Shown piece by piece: positions 55,502 through 64,000 of a DNA stretch of 64,000 nucleotides. The position numbers were made by a program, and so were the translations under genes. Within the stretch, counting starts at the first letter, position 1; every line of letters starts with the position of its first letter. The notes below the pieces were generated by a model. It had not been told where the DNA came from. It did no database searches and saw only the letters and a list, made by a program, of their open reading frames with translations. Origin of the DNA: Phragmites australis (taxonomy: Eukaryota > Streptophyta > Magnoliopsida > Poales > Poaceae); NCBI RefSeq assembly GCF_958298935.1, contig NC_084928.1, positions 16,895,501 through 16,959,500 on the forward strand, written 5' to 3'.

Positions 55502-57397
55502 GCTCCACTTTTCGATGGCACAAACTTCTCCTGGTGGAAATTCTAACGACTGTTTATTTGTAAGCCCGAGGGTTAGATGTTTGGAGGGTCACCGGGGAAG
55601 GGATGAGGCAACGCATCACCAACAAGAAGAGGCAATTTTTTGCATTGGCCAAGAGTTTCCTTTTATCATCTATATGTGTTGATGCATTTAATCATATTTA
55701 TTCTCTCACCAATGCACATTATTTTTGGACTAGTCTCATTGAAATACATGAAAGCATAAAGGATGTGCGCAATGAGAAATATCATGTGCTTATTACTAAG
55801 CTAGATGGCATCAAGCAACTACTCCATAAAAGTGTTAATGATATCTATTCTTGTTTGAACATTCATGTTAATGAGATCAATGGGTTAGGCTTGACGCCAA
55901 TTAAAGATGATCAAGTGGTGAGAAGAATACTTTAAGCTCTTCTTCTGAAGTACAAGTTGATAGTCTCCATCATTTACGACAATAATGACATCAATAAGAC
56001 GACTCCAAGTCAAGTGCTCAGCAAGATCACCGCCCATGAGATGATAATGAACATGGGGGTGGAAGTTTCTTCCTCATCCGACACCAAGAAACTTGCTCTC
56101 ACATGCAAGCAAGCTCAATGCCAACAGATGAAGACAAGGATTAGGAGACAAGAGCAAGATCAAGCTCAAGCAAGATGATGGTGATCAAGATGAAGAAAGC
56201 TATGAAGAGGATAATCAAAGCACATCAAGTGATGAAAAAATTAATCCTAAGATGATCAAGCTCTTCTCAAAGTTAGATAAGAACATTAAGAGGATCAATG
56301 CCAAGTTTGATTATCCTATCTCCATTAAAGACTTGGTCAACACAACTGATCACATCAAGAAGAAGAAGAAGAAGATCAAGATCAAGAAGAGGAAGAAAAG
56401 GGGAAGAGCCAAGGCACTTGCTAGCATTGGGAGATGGGTAAGCGACAATGAAGTGTCAAGCTTAAGTAATGAAAGCTTCACCATCCTCCCCTCCAAGAAA
56501 ACCTCTTCTTCAAGGTCGTCATCACGCAAGTCATCTCATAAGTGCCTTGTGGCCAAAGGTATGGATAGCGATGTAAGTGATGATAAATCCGATGAGTATT
56601 CTCCTTCGTACAATGAACTCCTTCATTTGATCAATGAACAACAAAGGGCCATTAAGAAACAATCTAAAGAGCTTAAGAAATTCAATGCACTTAATGACAT
56701 TTATGCTACCTTACAATTATTGTGCAAATTCAATTTGCTAAACAAGGAGCATGAAGAGCTTAAAACAAAATTGAGTGCATTGAATCTCAAACTAAGGTCC
56801 CTTTGAAGCAATCTACATCTCTATTTAATTACAGTCATAAGGTAGATGCTTCCACTTCTTGTGATGATTTAATTGCTTTATCTAGCTCACCCCTTTGCAA
56901 TGAGATCTGTGTTGAGAATGTTATTGTAGAATCATCTAATACCTCATTGCACAAGAGAATGATGAGCTCAAGCAAGAAGTCGACAAGCTCAAGAAGGATT
57001 TGGCAAGACTAAAGGGCAAGAATCATATTCAACCTCCTCAAGATAATCGTGCAACCATGGTGAAAAAGCTTGTTGGGGGTTCACCGTGACATGCTTTAAA
57101 TGCTATCAAGAAGACCAAAAGTCATTCCAATGCAAGCGAGCTAAGAAGGAGACTAAGGAGAAGAAGAAGATGCCGAACCTCTCCAACAAGACCTCCAACC
57201 TCTACATCAAGCGAAAATACAAGATCAAGACCAAGATCAACCACTACAAGCTAAAGAAGAAGGATAATAGTAAGGTGGCTGCACCACACATGGTTGGGAG
57301 AAAGGACCGGAGGTGGAACCAACCCATTTGGGTGCCCAATGAAGTCATCATCAATATGAAGGGGCTCCAATATATTTGGGTTCCAAAGAAGAATTGA
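55502..57397 (+). pseudogene. Element D2 Gag-like gene relic
   Basis: Spread over two frames with a few stops. APLFDGTNFSWWKF near 55502 is the Ty1/copia Gag entry motif and is cut by TAA. 55603-55935 is the UBN2-like capsid segment (ITNKKRQFFAL, NEKYHVLITKLDGIKQ and INGLGLTPIKDD). 55957-56178 continues it after a stop. 56252-56806 is a basic Lys-rich region, then SDVSDDKSDEYSPSYNELLH and INEQQRAIKKQSKELKKF, probably coiled coil. 57086-57397 has a zinc knuckle CFKCYQEDQKSFQC, whose His is replaced by Gln, and a tail ending NQPIWVPNEVI and YIWVPKKN. No protease or RT follows. D1 has the same domains in the same order. Confidence 0.82.
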
Positions 57398-58616
57398 AGC
57401 ACAATTCGACTATGGAGATTTGGAGACTTGGCTTACAACATAAAGTGAAAATTCAAGCAAATGAGCCAATGTATACAAGATGGGCACATTGATGAAGATC
57501 ATGATCATCATATACCCAAATCCCCTTCCAAAGGTAAAAGAAGTAATATAGCTAGATGCAAAATCTTTTAATTGTTGTAGCTCATTTGCCTTGTCTAGGA
57601 TTGCATATGCTTATTTCAATTTATTTCAATGCCTAGTGTAGGTTTCATATGGTAGGTTGTTTCTGTTACATCTCCAACCCATAAGCAACCTACATGGTTT
57701 ATTAGTTGTAGGTTCATTTCATGGCACTAGTTTTTACATTTGGTATCTTTTTATGTATCATGATCCAATCTATATGATAAATCTCCATTGTTATCGGTAA
57801 CATACGCATATATATCTCACATGTAGTTAACACTTGGATGCACACTTTTAGGGGAGCATATCCTGTTTCTAGTGACATCTTCTATAGTCTCATAGATCAA
57901 TCAACATGTCCCCGGAGGTATACAATGCTCAAATGCTTCAATTAGTATTATTGTCAAATATTTTACTTATTTAAGCTACCTCCCTGCATAATATAGCTTA
58001 AACTTCCTATCTTAACATGTTTTCTAGTTGTGTATATATATTTCTTTCTCATCATATGTATGTACACATATAGGAGGAGTTTAGACTATATTATGTGAGT
58101 TTCATAAATTATGATCCATGTGCTTTCATAGCCTACAATTGGTATCATTCTTTTGTAGTGATATCCATACAATTAGTATCCTTTTATTTGATTATGATTT
58201 GTGAAGCTCTCTCCCATGTGCTCTAATATTTTTCCCTTGAGTTTAACATGCGTTTATAATCCTTTTTGGGAGATTGTTGACAAAGAGGGAGAAGTTTGAT
58301 GATCAAAGCAAGATGAAAGCAAGATTAACAATGCGAGGAGATTGCAGCAATAAGCAAGACACCTAGGAATGCTGAAGTTGACAAAGGGGGAGAAGAAAGG
58401 ATGCTAGGCGCCTAGATTCACAAAAGAGAAGCTCTTACATAGGTCGTTCAAAGGAGATGGTGGCAATGGAGAAAAAGAGAGCTACAACAAAGTGGGACTA
58501 AGTGGTAAGAACATGCATCGAAGCAATGTGGTAAGACTTTGTGCTCACTTATGATCTTTACATTTGGTACCATTTATTATTTGCCACTTGTTTTAGTTGT
58601 GTTGTCATAAATCACT
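57398..58616 (+). other. Non-coding tail of Element D2
   Basis: 1.2 kb with no pol motif. Includes internal purine-rich words (AAAGAGGGAGAAG near 58280 and ACAAAGGGGGAGAAG near 58381) that resemble the terminal polypurine tract. Its counterpart in D1 is 32044-30827. Confidence 0.6.
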
Positions 58617-58630
58617 AAAAAGGGGGAGAT
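58617..58630 (+). promoter_or_regulatory. Polypurine tract of Element D2
   Basis: AAAAAGGGGGAGAT directly before the 3' LTR start TGTAACAAAAATGGCC. Confidence 0.82.
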
Positions 58631-60327
58631 TGTAACAAAAATGGCCCCATTAGGCCATCATTTGTGATTTTGGTGATTAATAACAACATAGTCAATGGGA
58701 CTCACATGTTTGTCAAAAATATATGTTAGTAGGTCTCATGGATGCAATATATGAAGAAGCCACCGCAGTCACGACAAAGTTGGACTGAATTGGAGAAGCC
58801 CAGGAAGATTTGCCTCATCGGATGGTTCGATGTTCTAGGTGTTGAACTCACCGAAGCATATTTGTCAAATGGGAGAGGGGCTTAAAGACCTCATTGGAAG
58901 GTCCATTGTTTGAGTAGAGTGCTCACCGGAGCAATTCTTCTAAAGATGGTGATATGCTAAAGAATATGTCTCACCAGATGGTCCGGTGTTGAGAAGGATG
59001 AATGCACCTGAGCATTATTACCATAGAATGATGCAACCGCTGAACATCGATGGTTCAACCAATTGGATGGTTCGCTGTGAATGAAATGAACACCGGACAA
59101 TACATCGGATGGTCCGGTGATGAAGGTTGTGTAACACCGAAGCATTATTTCTAGAGAGGGTTGCATTAGCTCGGTTGGCTGAAGAAAACTCACTGGATAG
59201 TCCAATGATGGGGTGATGGGCATCGGATGAATACACTGGAGCAATTTACATGGAGAAGAAGGAAAGACTCGGATGGCTAAGGATAACTCACCGGATAGTC
59301 CGGTGATGAAGATGAAGTATACACCGGAATGTCCATTATCATAGAGGCTTTAGTGAGGTTCCAATGGCTAGTTTGTGAGAGTGTACTCACCAAATGATCC
59401 AGTGTTAGTACTATTATTCTCACTGGATCATCTGATGTTAATAACTTTTCAGAGCCGTTGGGTTAACGGCTAGTACATGGGTTTGAGGCTATAAATACCC
59501 CTCCACTCAGTCATTTAAAGGGGCTGGAGTCCAGAGAAGTTCATGTATACCTGAGAAGACATCCAAACCACCAAAGTGCTTAAAATGATCATCCAAGTCG
59601 ATTAAGCACAAGATTAGAGAATGATTAATGCTTATAGGCCTAGAGAGACTGTTGCTAGGTGATTGCTGCCTAGAGAGTGGGTTAAGGAGTGATCCAACCT
59701 TGTACAAAGTGGTACACCGGCACCTTAGAGTCTTGGTGACTCGTTAGCAAGCTTGTAGACTCTCTGACTTAGTGTGGAGCGACGGTAAGGCGATTGTGCG
59801 GGGACACGGAGACCCTTGCCTTGATGGCTCAAGCTCCGAAGTGATCACGGCGGTAAGGAACCGAAAGAGAGGCTAGTGGTGAGACCTTGCCTTGGTGGCT
59901 TGGTAACTTATCCGGGTGGAGGCCTTATCTTTGTGACTTTGTGGCTCAAGAGCTGTGATCAGGTGCCGACTGGGAGCATATCCTTTGTGGAGCTCCAACG
60001 TGGACTAGAGGTGGCATTCATACCACGTTTTAGGGAACCGGAACTTTTAAGTAGGGGCTCGCCTAAGCGCCTTCCCGAGATCGATATCTCAGGAAAAAAT
60101 CCCTTGTGGAGAGTTTGCTCTCTCTACCTTATTTACGTTTCTGCATTTACAATTTACCTTCTTAGATAGGTTGCAAGTGCTTTTATCGGTAGAGTAGACA
60201 CACTAGATACACCTAGAGCACAATTAGATAGAAATTGATATAGGTTTATCTTGTGTTATTTTTTGAGCTGAAATAGTTCTAAATGTCTTAATTCACCCCT
60301 GCTCTTAGGACATCACCGATCCCATCA
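58631..60327 (+). repeat. 3' LTR of Element D2
   Basis: Aligned partner of 53657-55329, with the palindrome array at 58800-59460 and TATAAATA at 59490-59497. It carries an extra segment near 60030-60090 (TTTTAGGGAACCGGAAC region) that the 5' LTR lacks. Confidence 0.85.
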
Positions 60328-62450
60328 TCCTCACATGAAGCCACGTATTTTGCCACATCTATATTCATCCTCTTCTACCAAAATCTCTTAGGTCATGGCA
60401 CATCTTGTTCTCGCCAGGGTGTACCGTGTACGACATGCGATGTGCTTCTTGAAGTATATATTCTTTGACCTAGGATTTCTATGGCACACAAAGGCGACCA
60501 CGAAATTATACCGCTCTAGAAGCAACCAAAGTGAGATTTCCATCTTTCCCTTCTCCAATACGTGTTTTCACCTCCTTTAATAACCGATCATGTTGTTTTG
60601 CTCGCAACATACGCTCTGATATGGTGGACTCAACAATGACCAATGTCTCTGCTCCTATCATTCCAGCATAGCAATAGGAAATACCCATATGTTCAAATTC
60701 CATTATCAAACAATTCAATATAGGGGTAATGTTCTTGCAGCTCAAAGCATCGGCCACCACATTGGCTTTGCCTAACGTGTATTGGATATTGAGGTCATAG
60801 TCCTTGATCAACTGTAACCATCTTACCCGACATAAATTGAGATCCTTCTAAGTGAAGATGTAGTTCAAACTCTTATGGTCAGTCAAGATGTCGCAAGACT
60901 CACAGTATAGGTAATATCGCCATATTTTCAAAGCAAATACTGCGACAACAAGTTCTAGGTCATGTGTAGGTTAGTTCTCTTCATCCTTATTCAATTGTTT
61001 CGATGCATAGGCAATTACCTTCCCATCCTGCATAAGGACACATCCAAGTCCTACTCAGGAAGCAAAAGAATAAAAAGTGAAACGTCTGTCGGGCTCTGGA
61101 AGTTTAAGGACAGGAGCAGTCATTAATCTCTCCTTCAATACATGAAGCTCACATCCCTCAGTCCATTTAAGCTTCAAATTCTTTTTAGTGAGCATCGTCA
61201 TGGGTTTGGAAATGATTGAAAAACCTTCACAAAATGTCAGTAGTAACCCGCCATGCCCAAGAAACTTATCTCCTCCTTGACAGTGGTTGGCCTTTCCCAT
61301 TGTACCACTATAGAAACTTTGCTTGGATCGACTGAGATACCTTGCTGATTGATAACATGTCCTAAAAAACTAATTTCTGAAAGCCAGAACTCACACTTCT
61401 TCAACTTAGCATAGAATTTGTCATCTCAGAAGGTCTTGAGGACTTTCCTCAGATGTTGCTCATGCTCTTCTTCGGTCTTGGAGAAAATGAGGATGTTATC
61501 AATGAAGACTATCACAAAATCCTCAAATTGATGTAGCATGTTGTTCATCGTCTCCATGAAATAAGTAGGCGCATTAGTGAGTCTGAAGGACATAAATCTA
61601 AACTCATATTGTCCATACATCGTGGCAAATGGCATTTCTCAATATCCTCTTCCCGCATTGGAATCTGGTTATACCCTAATTGTAAATCAATCTTAAAAAA
61701 CACCTTGGTTCCTTTCAGCCTGTCAAACAACTCGTCAATGTGGGGCAAAGGGTATTTGTTCTTGATTGTCACAGTGCTCAAGCCATGGTAGTCGACCCAC
61801 ATGCACCAACTTTCATCCTTCTTCTTGGTAAACAGAATAGGAGCTTGCCAAGGCAACACACTACATCGAATCAACTTCTTAGATAAAGCCCAAAGAAATT
61901 AGGACTTCATGGAACACTAACTAGGAAATAGGCTCGACAATACAGATAGGGAATCTGTTTGTGTGATTGCTTAAAAGATTAGTGTCTCTCCTAATGGTGC
62001 TTATAAGGAAATAGCCTTCCTGAAACAAGATATTATGGTCCGGTACCATTGCAACCAGTTATGCCAACAATGACATCAAACACTGGCACGGGAATTACCA
62101 TTAGGTTAACTACAAAGTCATTGCCTTCTATAGGTATCACACAACCTAGACCATCTTCCCTGCTGTTGCCAAGAATGCCACCCAAGCACGAAGTGATGTT
62201 CCGTATTTTATAAATGGTACTCGCCCAGTATCAATAGCACCATGCCAGTTGGCTCGTCCTTTTTAGGAAGAGTTGAGCAAACAACTGGATGACCTTGTAC
62301 TATGCATGGTGTAGATCCCGGTGAGAGTTGAAGAAATAGCAACTGAAGCGGAGCAACTAAAGTGGGGTAGGTGGTGAAGGAAGCTAGGGCATAGTCTAGT
62401 AATAGGCCAGCAGTAGAGGCAGATACTACAGAGGGAGCTGTGGATATGGT
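60328..62450 (-). pseudogene. Element F pol relic: RT, RNase H, integrase N-terminus
   Basis: Minus strand. RT entry at 61874-61700 ([52 protein letters not shown]). RT core at 61635-61426, where the FIDD motif reads FIDNILIFSK, so the second Asp is Asn. RT thumb/connection at 61300-61055. RNase H ends LGKANVVADALS at 60770-60735. A spacer and the start of the integrase zinc region follow (HPGENKMCHDLR near 60420), ending with VASCED at the D2 boundary. The protease region near 62000-62450 is too degraded to read. Stops and frameshifts throughout. Confidence 0.8.
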
Positions 62451-62466
62451 GTTGTGGAAGCGGCCA

Positions 62467-62875
62467 TCATCTGGACTGACCCTTGAGCATTAGTAGAGGG
62501 AACTGAGCCTTGAGGAGAACTGGCAATATAAGCCCCACCGAGGAAGAGGTAGACTGTTGCCACTTGATGATAGAATTTAGGTTCCTCTTGCACACAGCTC
62601 CAATGTGTCGCTTCCTACCGCAAAAACGACACATCCCTAAAAAACCACACTCTGAGGAATGATGTGGTTTTCCACACATGAAGCAAATAAGACCCAGTCC
62701 TAGAACTAGACGCATATACAAGGTTCCCGAAAGACGTGGTGCCGAGAAAGACTGGGTTCCCGACTGCTTGGACCTAGATTATTGAGACTGCTGGGATTGC
62801 TGATTTGGCCTATGTCAAATTTTAATAACAATTAGCCTAAGTTAACCATTAACTACTTCCCAAATATCTACTATC
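62467..62875 (-). pseudogene. Element F gag remnant with two zinc knuckles
   Basis: Minus strand 62721-62467 has CFMCGKPHHSSEC (slightly irregular) followed by CRFCGRKRHIGAVC (complete C-x2-C-x4-H-x4-C). Upstream, only about 150 bp of Ser/Pro/Asn-rich linker separates the knuckles from the primer-binding site. The capsid half of gag and the leader have therefore been deleted. Confidence 0.72.
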
Positions 62876-62889
62876 GGCTCTTATACCAA
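62876..62889 (-). promoter_or_regulatory. Primer-binding site of Element F
   Basis: Minus strand TTGGTATAAGAGCC, one difference from the initiator tRNA-Met complement, one base from the LTR end GGCGTTACA. Confidence 0.72.
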
Positions 62890-62890
62890 C

Positions 62891-64000
62891 TGTAACGCCT
62901 GGGATTTCAACAAACCCAGATGCTACCAACTCGAGTCTAATCACCTAATCAGTTAGAAAAATATTAAAAAATTTAGCAGAATTTCCCCTGAAAATGCCAT
63001 TTCCTTGCACAAGCAAAATACACATACACCATAAGAATAAGATTCATAAGCTAAAAGTAAGCATAACTATCTCAAACTAGGACCTGATACATTTGACAAA
63101 ACAACCACAAATTGTTTAACTGACCAACAGCCAGTTACAGTGCTAAGGTATTATGGAGACAACTTGGTAATGAACTGAGTGTGATCACTTGCCACTACGT
63201 GATGCTAATTACCCTTTCAAACATGTCGTGATCCTAAAAACCAAATGAAACATAAGAGTGAGTAAATACACTTAGCAAGTACAATTCGGAACTAGAAGAA
63301 CAAACTCATGAGCAATGTCAACAAAGAACAATAAAGAGTGAGGTTTTTCGTTGTCCTTGAATATAACAATGAAACAGTAGTTTCTATTTGAAATGGACAA
63401 TCTTGAATACATCCTTAGCATTTACCGGTAAAGCCGAGCAAGTGGGACCAACACTTACTCATAGGAACATGAATATAAGAACCAAATTCCACATCCGATG
63501 TCCTTGGAACATGAATGGAATTTAAAGGAAATAATCGAAACTTGATCACACGACATGATCATAATCGTGAACTTGAATCATATGAACACAGAAAAATACG
63601 AATACTGAACAAACAAAATTGAGAGAAACAGTAAAACATTCGTCAAGCATAGTCATGCAATAGTACGGGTTCGTCATGCAATTGCCTTAACTATGGCAAG
63701 AAGTCAGCTTCGCTCCGTTGGCATGACACTCCCAAAAACTGAGAAACAAGATCGTACTCAGAGGCTATCCCAAAATGTCCACATGACTAAACATTGGCTG
63801 TCGAACTACTCTCTCTAGCTGAAACCAAGATTCCCAATTTAGTCATTTTCTGCGAACTTGACCAATGTTCTGAGTTGCTCGTTGATCGAGCTGTAACTTT
63901 TATTCTTCATAATCGAGGATGGCAAATAAATACCTCTAGATCATCTACAAGAAATACACTACGACTTTCACTTTAATCACATAGCCAAATATGGCTCCAA
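62891..64000 (-). repeat. 5' LTR of Element F, continues past the window
   Basis: Begins in plus view TGTAACGCCTGGGATTTC, so the LTR has TGTAAC...GTTACA termini on both strands. More than 1.1 kb lies in the window and the outer end is not reached. No supported gene; the frame at 63794-63976 is short and lacks motifs. Confidence 0.68.

Larger units (their letters stand above)
53657..60327 (+). mobile_element. Element D2: gag-only copia-like LTR element
   Basis: Second copy of the D1 family, opposite orientation, 6.67 kb. LTRs at 53657-55329 and 58631-60327 enclose a primer-binding site, a Gag-like gene, a 1.2 kb non-coding tail and a polypurine tract. No pol. It interrupts Element F integrase at its zinc-binding end. 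The 5 bases before it are ATCCC. An exact ATCCC also occurs at 60319-60323, which would end the LTR at 60318, but alignment of three LTR ends favours 60327, followed by TCCTC. The duplication is therefore unresolved. Confidence 0.87.
52121..64000 (-). mobile_element. Element F: Ty3/gypsy chromovirus, split by Element D2
   Basis: Minus-strand order: 5' LTR (62891 and beyond the window), primer-binding site, gag remnant with two zinc knuckles, RT, RNase H, integrase (interrupted by D2 at 60327-53657), integrase core, chromodomain, polypurine tract, and a short piece of 3' LTR (52443-52121). Chromodomain plus gene order make it a chromovirus. Catalytic residues of RT and integrase are changed and frames are broken. 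The left LTR is only about 320 bp, so it is truncated next to Element E. Confidence 0.82.

Noticed and set aside
57086..57397. Lys-rich protein as a possible separate nuclear gene
   Set aside because: It contains the decayed zinc knuckle and QPIWVP tail shared with D1, so it is the C-terminal part of the D2 Gag gene after a frameshift.

Overview
This window looks like repeat-rich plant nuclear DNA, almost certainly from a grass. The signs are chromodomain-bearing Ty3/gypsy elements with very long LTRs, a CRM-like centromere-type chromovirus, En/Spm (CACTA) transposons with TNP2 and PTTA-type genes, a Stowaway-like MITE, a small Helitron, and CACCGGA/TCCGGTG repeats that I associate with panicoid grass elements. 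I see no host gene, tRNA, rRNA or CRISPR array. Every recognisable coding stretch belongs to a transposable element, and almost all are broken.

Layout. (1) 170-11600: Element A, a decayed Ty3/gypsy chromovirus read on the minus strand, with a ~3 kb LTR at left, a gag-pol relic at 3290-7377, a truncated LTR at 7378-9395 and two further truncated LTR units (9396-10567, 10568-~11600). (2) 11600-13585: unassigned DNA with a Stowaway-like MITE (12885-13076) and a short non-autonomous Helitron (13107-13475). (3) 13586-38238: remains of a CACTA transposon (CACTA-1) that took two independent insertions. Element B (14933-22634) is a CRM-like chromovirus on the plus strand with a perfect 5-bp target duplication and a gag-pol frame broken by only three stops. 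Element C (24619-38093) is a second, much more decayed CRM-like element on the minus strand. Element C was itself split by Element D1 (29006-35735), a gag-only copia-like element. (4) 38863-49495: two further CACTA remnants, CACTA-2 with a PTTA-type gene relic and a TNP2 fragment, and CACTA-3 with a TNP2 relic and its own terminus. (5) 49496-52120: Element E, an LTR with primer-binding site and leader, related to the LTR of Element A. (6) 52121-64000: Element F, a Ty3/gypsy chromovirus on the minus strand, split in its integrase gene by D2 (53657-~60327), the second copy of the gag-only family.

How the pieces fit. Only Element B looks recently active: its LTRs differ at about 32 sites over 891 bp by eye, and its integrase C-terminus reads into the 3' LTR, as in CRM elements. 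D1 and D2 share one architecture (two ~1.7-1.8 kb LTRs, a Gag-like gene, no protease, RT or integrase), so they would need proteins supplied in trans. Several LTR families here carry their own arrays of short imperfect palindromes or microrepeats, a theme no single feature explains. Coordinates of LTR ends were read by eye from terminal TG/CA, primer-binding sites, polypurine tracts and comparison of copies. Family names are judgements from recalled motifs, not database results.
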